This document shows, piece by piece, positions 9,001 to 12,542 of a DNA stretch of 12,769 bases. Below the pieces are notes generated by a model. The model saw nothing but the letters and a program-made list of their open reading frames with translations, searched no databases and was not told the origin of the DNA. Position numbers and translations under genes: made by a program. Numbering within the stretch: position 1 is the stretch's first letter; each line of letters opens with the position of its first letter. The DNA comes from Acanthaster planci (Eukaryota > Echinodermata > Asteroidea > Valvatida > Acanthasteridae): assembly GCF_001949145.1 (NCBI RefSeq), contig NW_019091355.1:473434-486202 (forward strand). Direction: 5' to 3'.

Positions 9001-12000
9001 TGGAAATCCCCCTTCAAACTATTACAAGAGCTCGTTAAATAATTGAAAAAAGTCGAACAATTAACAAACAGCCTAGCAGTAGCACACCACGTGATTGCAA
9101 CTGATGTTGTTTCACCAATAGAGGGCGGCATGTCAAATTGGCGGCACCCTCAAAACACGGGAATCTAGACACTTGCTAGACGGACATAGGCGTTGTCATT
9201 TGTGACAGTGCAGGAGTCTGTTCAGTCTTTTTTACAAGACCTTCCTATTGTTTTATTCGCGAACCATGAATAATACGACCCATCGCTGTCAGAGGCCCCC
9301 TTCAACAAACCCTGCTCCACTCTCGTTCACGTCACACATGTACTATATACATACATGTACACGCACACCCACAAACCGCTATCACCTTCGAACCGCTTTC
9401 AAAGGAAGTCAAAAATATTATTGAAGCCCAAACGTTTGACATTGGCATTTACGGAAGCCAGTAGGTGGCGATAAAGGTATTTTTTGGTGAGTTTTTGGAA
9501 TTTTTGAGAACCCTTTTCACCTTACTAGGCCTATATGTAATATCATGGAGCGTTAGTGTTAATGTTTGCTGTAGCCTGAGTATGGCCTGAATTTTCCATG
9601 CTGCATCATGACCATGTTAGCATTTGTGTCAAGTCGAGGACGTTTCTGACTGACACGGCTTCTGTTGATTTTACAGTGTGTGTGTGTGTTTTTTTGTTTC
9701 AACAATATCATGTACAGGTTGTTGGACTAACTGTGACTGATCAAGACAAGAACAGCTTCTTTGTTTATGAGGCAGTCGGGGATAACGTGGACTCATTTTT
9801 TGTTAGACCAACAGGTAGGCCTGTTGGTTTTAAATATCCATTCCAATTATCTAATAGAAAAACTGTGACAAAGTTGATTTTTACACAGCTTAAGAGGCAA
9901 TACTGGGAATGAAAGCATTTGCCGTAAAAAAAAGTGAAGGGAAAACTCTAGACATTTTTGTCTGATGTCAGTCATACCATGGTCAAACAAATAACCAAGA
10001 TCGTCCGTTAACTTTGAATCTCTTTACTAAATGTGAGAGTTTTCTTCTGCTTCAGTAAGAACAAACTGTCTTGTGTTGTAAAAATAAAATGACAGTGGCT
10101 TAGTTAAGGTCACATTTTGAAAAATGAATTGTAAACATTATTTCCACACATTTTTAAAACTGATTGAAAGTTTCAGAACAAAAACTGGAATTTAAAACTA
10201 AATATGAGTTTTTCTTGGTAGCAAATTTACACCTGAGTGACCATGTATGTCATTGAATTGCTAACTATGATCAGCTAAGTGGGTTTGTCTGTCCATCACT
10301 TTGTTTGTTTTTATCATCAAACACAGACAATGGTTGTGAGGTCTTCGTCAGGAAGACATTGATAGACTCTGGACAGCCTTACATCATCCTCATCACAGTC
10401 AGCAACCCCGACAAACCAGAACTTGTTGATGATCGCAGCACAATCCGGTTGAGAATTTTTCCAGGGAAAGTTCAGTGCCTGCAATTTATTCCTCAGAATC
10501 CTAGCCTGACACTTTCTGCTCCGCTAGACAACTCAACAATCATTGACATGGATGTCAACTATACCTGCACAGACAACTTAGATACTTCATACATTGAGTT
10601 TGAAGAACAAACAGAGACATACAGAGCAGGTGTGTGCAGCTTCCATTATATACATGTGTTTACTGCCATTTGAGTTCAGTAAAACTAAATTATATGCAGT
10701 GTCTGAAAAATCCAATCAAAATGCATGAATAAACGTAAACAAGAACTTCCTAATTACATGCGTTTCTGTGACAGGCATTGATGCGTAATGGACCTCAAAG
10801 TAGAATCAATTGGAAAATTGTTTGTTGAAGAAGATGATACAGGATAAGACTTGAAGCTATGCATGGTGGAAGTACTGAATAAGTTAGGCTTAAGGTTGCA
10901 CAATGTAGACAAAACTATCTCTTATATGAGTGTGTGGTTCTGAGAAGAATCGATGTTGAACACTCGATGTTCCGAACAGTATGCTCTGTTCGTCTTCTGG
11001 AGGGTGGCCCTCGGTTCACCATCGGTTCTTCTCAGAACCACACACTCATATCAGATATTTTCTACATGGTGCAACTGCAAGCCTAACCTATTTAGATGAT
11101 ACAACTTGTTCAATTCTCCTTTTTGTCAAACAGACCAAAATGATGTTGGTGGCCAAACTGATTTCTTTTCTATTGATGAGTTTACTGGTGAGATTAATGG
11201 GAATTCAGCAGCGCCCGTTGGTCTTTACTCCATTACTCTTGAAATGTTCAACAGCTCTGATGTTAACAACAGCATACGAGCCAACACCAAGGTACGTGTA
11301 TGAAAAAACTCTCCACTTGCCAAGCTATGGTATGAATGCCCAAAGCCAACACCATGCAGAAATACCTATGGTCAATTCTTAGGTTGAACATCAAACTGAT
11401 TATTCTCTCGTTCCCATGAACTTTCTTTTCCCACCTGCATTCTTTTTTGGGGGGGCTCTTTTATTGGGGACTATTTTAACTAATTTGTACTTGTTTCTGG
11501 TGATATTATGTAACTGAAAGTGCTGGTTGGATAAAGTCAGTGTGTACTGATGACATTTCATCTTTGGAGGACAAATTCAACTGTCCACATTCCTCCACTT
11601 GTCTTGTAAATGCAGGTTGAAGTGAGATTGGTTCCAATTGACAACGCCGCTCCACAATTCTCTGCTGAAGTATTTGTGTTACCGCCCCTTATCCTGCCCC
11701 TTGACATGGACAGAGAGCTTTTTGATCTGACGCCGAATGTCACTGATGATGATTATCCACAGTTTGGAAATGGCGAGTTGATGTTTGATAAATTGAAAGA
11801 GGAATGCTTGGATTGTACTGAGACAGGTAAACAATCAACATCCAGTCTCTCAATGGATATCTTAGCTTCTAGAATTTGATTGATGGGGGAACTAACTTCC
11901 AACCCACACTCCCTTGTCAGTAGGGCTTGGCAATTTTTTTCTTTTGGAATAACTCAGGTTCGACAGAAACAATATATACTGCCGTAATTGTGAAATGCAT

Positions 12001-12542
12001 TTTAGCTGCAAACACTTTAAAACAGGGCATGAAAATGTCATGATTATGTCATAATGATGTGGTCAAGTCAATCTTATTTATTTAAAAAATGGCAAAAGTG
12101 TCTAGCTAAGACAAAAGTGCAATGAGTGCTCATAGTTGATATTCCTTCAGCATTCCTACTTAACCCAACAACACAAAGATTTCATTTCAATTCATCATCA
12201 AAAGGAAGAGTAAATTTGCCACTAAACTTATATTTTTCGGCATAAACACTCGTTCAGTTTTCAGAGAAACTTAATCCCCTAGGTATAAAAGCTCTTAAAA
12301 GGCAAGTAAATTCCTTTTCATACTGTTTAGATGTGATTCAAGTAACGCCTAATGGTAAGCTGTTCCTTGCTGTGGAGTCAACAACCATCACTGCTCTATC
12401 GCTCAATGTAACTGTGCGAGTACAGGATCGAGCGCTGGTGCCTCTCAATGACACAGCGCTCGTGAGTATCTCTCTCAAACAACCTAGTACCAGCCCGCCC
12501 ACATTTACCAAGGAATGCACGGCTCCAGTGAGAATTGAAGAG
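1..12542 (+). CDS. Multi-repeat non-classical cadherin, internal part (23 exons, spliced)
   Basis: Exons at 1-24, 500-598, 944-1087, 1442-1652, 1870-1976, 2437-2625, 3167-3310, 3772-3909, 4078-4271, 5022-5151, 6003-6082, 6305-6404, 6765-6884, 7046-7141, 7511-7612, 7860-8055, 8228-8322, 8738-8884, 9718-9814, 10327-10629, 11134-11291, 11616-11826 and 12331-12542 join into 1,099 codons without a stop. The product is extracellular: nine whole EC repeats plus two partial ones. Canonical linkers are DVNDNVPVF (D), DENDNSPVF (E) and DVNDNAPAF (G); DVNDQRPAF (F) is nearly so. LDRE-type motifs are FDREE (F) and LDRET (G). About 19 N-x-S/T sequons and 12 cysteines fit a secreted glycoprotein ectodomain. 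Cadherins of this type mediate calcium-dependent adhesion or tip-link-like contacts at the cell surface; that role is inferred from the family. Start, signal peptide, membrane span and tail lie outside the window, so the subfamily (FAT-, CDH23-, PCDH15- or CDHR-like) stays open. Confidence 0.93.
25..499 (+). other. Intron 1
   Basis: AT-rich intron of 475 bases between repeat A exons, gtatgg to tttgcacag. It contains T-rich stretches (61-200) and a small palindrome TACCGGTA. I see no gene, structured RNA or mobile element in it. Confidence 0.8.
500..598 (+). CDS. Cadherin exon 2, repeat A middle
   Basis: Thirty-three codons (residues 9-41) begin LTKTGVVVPL after the acceptor ttttttgcacag and end LQDLN before gtaata. 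The segment holds the acidic stretch ILTDEDRSEE, which occupies the place of the DxD calcium motif in a normal repeat (IxATDxD) though it is not a perfect match. Phase 0 on both sides, 99 bases, so skipping would preserve frame. Confidence 0.85.
599..943 (+). other. Intron 2
   Basis: Intron of 345 bases, gtaata to tgtttcttacag. No recognisable repeat, RNA or coding potential. Confidence 0.85.
944..1087 (+). CDS. Cadherin exon 3, repeat A
   Basis: Forty-eight codons (residues 42-89) run from NDEIPFQFEA to YILTLSVN. DFERHPGYILTLSVN matches the family pattern LDYE-x-x-x-x-YxLxVxA, with FERHP in place of the usual LDRE. Acceptor ttcttacag, donor gtaagt, phase 0 on both sides. At 144 bases it has the same length as exon 7, the equivalent exon of repeat C. 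Confidence 0.92.
1088..1441 (+). other. Intron 3
   Basis: Intron of 354 bases, gtaagt to ctcaacgaaag. It contains T and A runs and an unused acceptor-like CAG ending at 1400, whose use would lead to a stop in exon 4. Confidence 0.85.
1442..1652 (+). CDS. Cadherin exon 4, end of repeat A and start of repeat B
   Basis: Seventy codons plus one base (residues 90-159). The start was set by frame: the acceptor aaag before DTQVGPYQNS continues exon 3, while the upstream acceptor ending at base 1400 runs into a stop. TATLNITIEDLDDKDPRF is the last strand and linker of repeat A. The linker EDLDDKDP lacks the usual N-D-N, so calcium binding there is probably altered. Repeat B follows, ending at PVKYSIA before the donor gtacaa. 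Phase 1 at the end. Contains the sequons N-I-T and N-D-S. Confidence 0.92.
1870..1976 (+). CDS. Cadherin exon 5, repeat B middle
   Basis: Completes a split glycine codon (G from exon 4 plus GT), then reads AAPCSSGSFMIDENQGNISV and on to GECAIQLR (residues 160-195). FMIDENQGNISV is the F-x-I-x-x-x-x-G-x-I strand typical of cadherins. Two cysteines (APCSS and GECAI) lie on facing strands and could form a disulphide, which is unusual inside an EC repeat. Acceptor gtgtgtag, donor gtaagt. The upstream pyrimidine tract is weak. Confidence 0.9.
1977..2436 (+). other. Intron 5
   Basis: Intron of 460 bases. Just after the donor are the palindromes TGCATGCA (1982-1989) and TTGTACGGTACAA (1990-2002). 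An A-rich purine stretch lies near 2121-2162 and a repetitive pyrimidine tract at 2311-2424. The long open frame through 2120-2436 looks accidental. Confidence 0.85.
2311..2424 (+). repeat. Degenerate ~11-base CT-rich tandem repeat (pyrimidine tract of exon 6)
   Basis: Variants of CCTTTCTCAAT recur about ten times (CCTTTCTCAATG, CCTTCTCAAT, CCTTTCTTAAT, CTTTTCTCAAT, CCTTTCTCAAA), with units of roughly 8 to 13 bases. The array ends a few bases before the acceptor of exon 6 and so serves as its polypyrimidine tract. Variation in unit number would be expected between individuals. Confidence 0.65.
2437..2625 (+). CDS. Cadherin exon 6, end of repeat B and start of repeat C
   Basis: Sixty-three codons (residues 196-258), phase 0 on both sides. 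AEQADDDSRFATAILVLTIN is the AxDxG...V-x-I-x-V-x-D strand pair. The linker NDVDSNCPYF is a variant of DVNDNxPxF, carrying a cysteine. Repeat C then runs to LLSLEAKDDDK, whose last residues stand for the ATDxD calcium motif. Acceptor aaaccag follows a long repetitive pyrimidine tract. The donor gtttaa is weak. Confidence 0.92.
2626..3166 (+). other. Intron 6
   Basis: Intron of 541 bases, with weak donor gtttaa and acceptor ttccgcag. Only a minor inverted pair, CGTAC...GTACG, near 2821-2838. Otherwise nothing recognised. Confidence 0.85.
3167..3310 (+). CDS. Cadherin exon 7, repeat C middle
   Basis: Forty-eight codons (residues 259-306) from EFVGNITLSE to LEVNQTYSLQ, after acceptor attccgcag and before donor gtaaca. 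NHPFQLVISD and VNQTYSLQ are the F-x-I and YxLxV strands. There is no LDRE motif: KETLSLEVNQ stands in its place. Sequons N-I-T and N-Q-T. Phase 0 on both sides. Confidence 0.9.
3311..3771 (+). other. Intron 7
   Basis: Intron of 461 bases, gtaaca to atatctag, with a T-rich tract before the acceptor (3737-3762). No other feature recognised. Confidence 0.85.
3772..3909 (+). CDS. Cadherin exon 8, end of repeat C and start of repeat D
   Basis: Forty-six codons (residues 307-352). VEAQSESCFDAASVSITVAN gives the final strands of repeat C, but the linker that follows is ANLDPVYNKT, with no D-x-N-D-N at all. Repeat D begins RYDTTIEEGRVYSDSILQ, with the junctional glutamates in IEEG. Acceptor atatctag, donor gtgagg, phase 0 on both sides. 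Confidence 0.9.
4078..4271 (+). CDS. Cadherin exon 9, repeat D
   Basis: Sixty-four codons plus two bases (residues 353-416). ITYVLKS, YFSVDATSGEIKV and RFILFIEAQDN form a textbook cadherin repeat core (Y-x-L, F-x-I-x-x-x-T-G-x-I, Y-x-L-x-V-x-A-x-D). VTAESSAPPGE stands where ATDxD is expected, so the DxD ligands are missing. Acceptor ccttaag, donor gtacag, phase 2 at the end, completed by G of exon 10 to give arginine. Confidence 0.93.
4528..4609. repeat. Nested inverted repeat (two stems)
   Basis: GGTCATTCGG (4528-4537) is exactly complementary to CCGAATGACC (4600-4609). Inside lies a second perfect stem, AGCACGG (4550-4556) with CCGTGCT (4569-4575). As RNA this would be a 10-bp outer stem enclosing a 7-bp hairpin. 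The segment is richer in GC than the rest of the intron. Confidence 0.7.
4737..4872 (+). repeat. Degenerate CAA/ACA-rich stretch
   Basis: Many CAACA, AACAA and CATCAA words without exact periodicity, for example CAACAACACC and CAACAACAGCAACATCAAC. It looks like an eroded trinucleotide microsatellite in intron 9. Confidence 0.5.
5022..5151 (+). CDS. Cadherin exon 10, D/E junction with canonical linker
   Basis: Residues 417-460. ANVYVTVKDVNDNVPVFED is the fully canonical calcium linker DxNDNxPxF. Repeat E follows with DKSIPENYEVGDLVLTVR, a standard first strand (V/I-x-E) and G-x-x-V-x-x-V. Acceptor caccaaag, donor gtaagt. This is the first linker in the window in which every classical ligand can be seen. 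Confidence 0.96.
5413..5430. promoter_or_regulatory. 18-bp perfect palindrome with C/EBP-type core
   Basis: AAACATTGCGCAATGTTT is its own reverse complement with no spacer. Its centre, ATTGCGCAAT, is the ideal dimeric binding site of C/EBP-family bZIP proteins (established knowledge of that family). Binding in this organism is inference. Confidence 0.5.
5546..5556. promoter_or_regulatory. P3-type paired homeodomain site TAATCCGATTA
   Basis: Two TAAT half-sites face each other across three bases (TAAT-CCG-ATTA), inside the palindrome CTAATC-C-GATTAG (5545-5557). Paired-class homeodomains bind P3 sites as dimers, and those with lysine at position 50 (Otx, Gsc, Pitx types) prefer TAATCC. Use here is inferred. 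Confidence 0.45.
5606..5685. repeat. Three copies of ACGCGCGT
   Basis: The self-complementary octamer ACGCGCGT occurs at 5606-5613, 5659-5666 and 5678-5685 in an otherwise AT-rich intron. It makes a small CpG-dense patch. Confidence 0.6.
6003..6082 (+). CDS. Cadherin exon 11, repeat E
   Basis: Twenty-six codons plus two bases (residues 461-486), the smallest complete exon here. ARDADRDDVLEYMIDVPD carries the DxD motif (RDAD) and the Y-x-I strand; PFVIRSE is the F-x-I strand. Acceptor ctgtttttcag is strong, donor gtgagt, phase 2 at the end. The split codon with exon 12 gives the T of the TGEI turn. Confidence 0.93.
6160..6168. repeat. TAGGCCTAT word, copy 1 of 5
   Basis: TAGGCCTAT also occurs at 7398-7406, 8062-8070, 8621-8629 and 9526-9534, always in introns and always in this orientation; a variant (TAGGCCTG) follows the exon 19 donor. 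Flanking bases differ, so these are not copies of one longer repeat as far as I can see. Confidence 0.75.
6305..6404 (+). CDS. Cadherin exon 12, repeat E
   Basis: Residues 487-520. TGEIILNKTLDVDAPN is the G-x-I strand and an LDxE-type motif, with aspartate in place of the glutamate (LDVD). AEYMFAVIVSDGNED is the Y-x-x-x-V-x-V-S-D-G strand. A sequon, N-K-T, lies directly before LDVD. Acceptor cttttgtttag, donor gtaagt, phase 0 at the end. Confidence 0.94.
6405..6764 (+). other. Intron 12
   Basis: Intron of 360 bases, gtaagt to aatggtag. It contains a GC-rich hairpin (6574-6596) and otherwise AT-rich sequence without a recognised feature. Confidence 0.85.
6574..6596. repeat. GC-rich hairpin
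   Basis: AGGGGGCT (6574-6581) pairs perfectly with AGCCCCCT (6589-6596) around the loop ctacccc. G-T pairs and one further G-C pair can extend the stem outward. The left arm has runs of four and five G. Confidence 0.7.
6765..6884 (+). CDS. Cadherin exon 13, E/F junction
   Basis: Forty codons (residues 521-560). VNVTISVQDENDNSPVFDG is the last strand and a near-canonical linker (DENDNSPVF). Repeat F begins EYSWDLTEEELINYEVFQ. Acceptor aatggtag, donor gtagga, phase 0 on both sides. The residues at the usual G-x-x-V turn are replaced by ELINYEVFQ, so the first strands of F are atypical. Confidence 0.94.
7046..7141 (+). CDS. Cadherin exon 14, repeat F
   Basis: Thirty-two codons (residues 561-592). 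VFATDADVDTELTYSLEY is a textbook ATDADxxxxxxLxYSL strand, with the calcium-binding DxD. KYTFEILNDQ is the F-x-I strand. Acceptor ttggtttag, donor gtttgt (weak), phase 0 on both sides. At 96 bases, skipping would keep frame but remove the DxD motif. Confidence 0.95.
7179..7195. promoter_or_regulatory. IR-1 nuclear-receptor-type palindrome
   Basis: TGAGGTCAGTGACCTCA is a perfect 17-bp palindrome with one central base. It contains two AGGTCA half-sites facing each other with a one-base gap, the arrangement known to be bound by FXR/RXR and EcR/USP-type heterodimers. Function here is inferred from the motif alone. Confidence 0.5.
7357..7367 (+). promoter_or_regulatory. YY1-type motif AAAATGGCGGC
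   Basis: Exact match to the YY1 core (AAnATGGCGGC), lying 160 bases downstream of the IR-1 palindrome in the same intron. Such sites usually matter near promoters or enhancers; neither is demonstrated here. Confidence 0.35.
7511..7612 (+). CDS. Cadherin exon 15, repeat F
   Basis: Thirty-four codons (residues 593-626). VGNITVNGTFDREEQSEVEV holds the G-x-I strand and the calcium motif FDREE. VTVRASDGLNIPVKK is the V-x-V-x-A-S-D-G strand. Two sequons, N-I-T and N-G-T; the second abuts FDRE. Acceptor actgcag, donor gttagt, phase 0 on both sides. Confidence 0.95.
7860..8055 (+). CDS. Cadherin exon 16, F/G junction and repeat G
   Basis: Sixty-five codons plus one base (residues 627-691). FIILDVNDQRPAFDS is a linker with the last asparagine of DxNDN changed to glutamine. 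Repeat G starts after a serine-rich insertion (LSCSSSSPFEISETAEKD), then CQFRATDDD and SEITYSLLGE. Two cysteines (LSC and PVC) lie about 25 residues apart in the first strands and may pair. Acceptor gatatgatag is poor in pyrimidines; donor gtacag. Confidence 0.93.
8228..8322 (+). CDS. Cadherin exon 17, repeat G
   Basis: Residues 692-723. DYRLIVNGTLDRETKELYDI holds a perfect LDRE calcium motif with the sequon N-G-T directly before it, and the YDITIM strand. The first codon is split with exon 16 (G plus AT, aspartate). Acceptor ttaattgcag, donor gtatat, phase 0 at the end. Confidence 0.95.
8323..8737 (+). other. Intron 17
   Basis: Intron of 415 bases, gtatat to cttcggcag, with a small palindrome ACGTTAATAACGT (8439-8451) and one TAGGCCTAT. 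Nothing else recognised. Confidence 0.85.
8738..8884 (+). CDS. Cadherin exon 18, G/H junction with canonical linker
   Basis: Forty-nine codons (residues 724-772). ASDSGTPQLNSTLELKIILT followed by DVNDNAPAF is a model cadherin end strand and linker. Repeat H begins DIVLEEEDSYAAGSL, with the junctional glutamates. Acceptor ccttcggcag, donor gtaaat, phase 0 on both sides. This is the last fully canonical linker in the window. Confidence 0.96.
9115..9128 (+). promoter_or_regulatory. CTCF-like motif CCAATAGAGGGCGG
   Basis: Matches 13 of 14 positions of the CTCF consensus CCASYAGRKGGCRS; only position 4 differs. Same strand as the second motif at 9458-9471. Confidence 0.35.
9458..9471 (+). promoter_or_regulatory. 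CTCF-like motif CCAGTAGGTGGCGA
   Basis: Matches 13 of 14 positions of CCASYAGRKGGCRS; only the last differs. The core AGGTGGCG is shared by vertebrate and insect CTCF sites. Confidence 0.4.
9676..9689 (+). repeat. (GT)7 microsatellite
   Basis: Seven GT units followed by a T run, 28 bases upstream of the exon 19 acceptor. Short GT/UG tracts next to acceptors are known binding sites of splicing factors such as CELF and TDP-43 types; that role is only possible here. Confidence 0.8.
9718..9814 (+). CDS. Cadherin exon 19, repeat H
   Basis: Thirty-two codons plus one base (residues 773-804). VVGLTVTDQDKNSFFVYEAV gives a weak DxD motif (TDQD) and the next strand; SFFVRP is F-x-V. Acceptor atgtacag follows a (GT)7 and T tract. 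The donor gtaggc is weak and sits in the loop of a hairpin (9805-9830). Exon 19 ends in phase 1, and its length (97) means that skipping it alone would shift frame. Confidence 0.9.
9805..9830 (+). promoter_or_regulatory. Hairpin presenting the exon 19 5' splice site
   Basis: ACCAACAG (9807-9814), the last eight bases of exon 19, pairs perfectly with CTGTTGGT (9821-9828). A G-T and an A-T pair extend it outward. The six-base loop is exactly gtaggc, the donor. The exonic bases that U1 would read are thus locked in the stem. Confidence 0.55.
9815..10326 (+). other. Intron 19
   Basis: AT-rich intron of 512 bases, gtaggc to caaacacag. It contains one extended half-site TTAAGGTCA near 10103-10111 but no recognised gene or mobile element. 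Confidence 0.85.
10327..10629 (+). CDS. Cadherin exon 20, end of repeat H and start of repeat I
   Basis: The longest exon, 303 bases (residues 805-905), phase 1 on both sides. DNGCEVFVRKTLIDSGQPYI and IRLRIFPGKVQCLQF finish repeat H. Where DVNDNxPxF should stand there is only FPGKVQCLQF, so no calcium linker can be seen. Repeat I begins with SLTLSAPLDNST and reaches EEQTETYRA. Three cysteines (NGC, VQC, YTC) and two sequons (N-S-T, N-Y-T). Acceptor caaacacag, donor gtgtgt. Cadherin membership of this part rests on continuity of frame and weak strand patterns, so it is less certain than D-G. Confidence 0.88.
10630..11133 (+). other. Intron 20
   Basis: Intron of 504 bases, nearly half of it made of a foldback element. 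The remainder (10630-10831) is AT-rich, with nothing recognised. Confidence 0.85.
10874..11096. mobile_element. Foldback / MITE-like inverted repeat
   Basis: The left arm (about 10874-10955) and right arm (about 11020-11096) are inverted copies. The inner 32 bases (10924-10955 against 11020-11051) match at 31 positions; outward the match goes on with a few small gaps through GTTAGGCTT / AAGCCTAAC. The 64-base spacer holds a smaller hairpin, CGAACAG (10973-10979) with CTGTTCG (10986-10992), and a repeated TCGATGTT (10950, 10964). A 10-base direct repeat, AGATGATACA, lies at 10832-10841 and 11094-11103 and may be a target-site duplication, although it does not sit at a clean arm end. No transposase is present. 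It could be a non-autonomous transposon or a locally formed inverted duplication. Confidence 0.65.
11134..11291 (+). CDS. Cadherin exon 21, repeat I
   Basis: Residues 906-958, first codon split (G plus AC, aspartate). TDFFSIDEFTGEING is the F-x-I-D-x-x-T-G-x-I signature of cadherin repeats. VGLYSITLEMFNSS is the YxIxL strand, with no LDRE before it. Sequons N-S-S and N-N-S. Acceptor gtcaaacag, donor gtacgt, phase 0 at the end. The end of the foldback element lies about 38 bases upstream of this acceptor. Confidence 0.93.
11292..11615 (+). other. Intron 21
   Basis: Intron of 324 bases, gtacgt to aaatgcag, with a T7-G7 run near 11443-11456. Nothing else recognised. Confidence 0.85.
11616..11826 (+). 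CDS. Cadherin exon 22, I/J junction and repeat J
   Basis: Seventy codons plus one base (residues 959-1028). VEVRLVPIDNAAPQFSAEVF is the last strand and a reduced linker (PIDNAAPQF keeps the D-N and P-x-F). Repeat J follows with a proline-rich strand (LPPLILPLD), an acidic segment NVTDDDYPQF and ELMFDKLKEE, then a C-x-x-C pair (ECLDC). Acceptor aaatgcag, donor gtaaac, phase 1 at the end. Confidence 0.91.
11827..12330 (+). other. Intron 22
   Basis: Intron of 504 bases, gtaaac to tactgtttag. It contains the palindrome ATTATGTCATAAT (12043-12055), extendable to 12039-12059 with one mismatched pair. No gene recognised. Confidence 0.85.
12331..12542 (+). CDS. Cadherin exon 23, repeat J and start of repeat K
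   Basis: Residues 1029-1099. VIQVTPNGKLFLAVES is the F/I-x-V-x-x-x-G-x-L strand; LNVTVRVQDRALVPLNDTAL is the V-x-V-x-D strand. The linker is replaced by LKQPSTSPPTF, which keeps P-x-F but none of the acidic ligands. KECTAPVRIEE opens repeat K with its junctional glutamates. Acceptor tactgtttag, donor gtaatt, phase 0 at the end, so the gene continues past the window. Confidence 0.91.

Larger units (their letters stand above)
8885..9717 (+). other. Intron 18
   Basis: Intron of 833 bases, gtaaat to atgtacag. It contains two CTCF-like motifs, a stretch with ACATGTAC words (about 9336-9361), a TAGGCCTAT and a (GT)7 run (9676-9689) just before exon 19. No gene recognised on either strand. Confidence 0.8.

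Noticed and set aside
9336-9361. ACATGTAC words with TATATA as a promoter or small repeat
   Set aside because: Simple alternating purine-pyrimidine sequence; no start signal or coding region follows.
9675-9717. Alternative acceptor TTACAG before the GT run, extending exon 19
   Set aside because: It would add 41 bases and lead to an early stop in the frame coming from exon 18.
10981-11382. Open frame of 133 codons on + across the foldback and exon 21
   Set aside because: It reads exon 21 out of frame. The cadherin frame has the F-x-I-D-x-x-T-G-x-I signature and correct splice phases.
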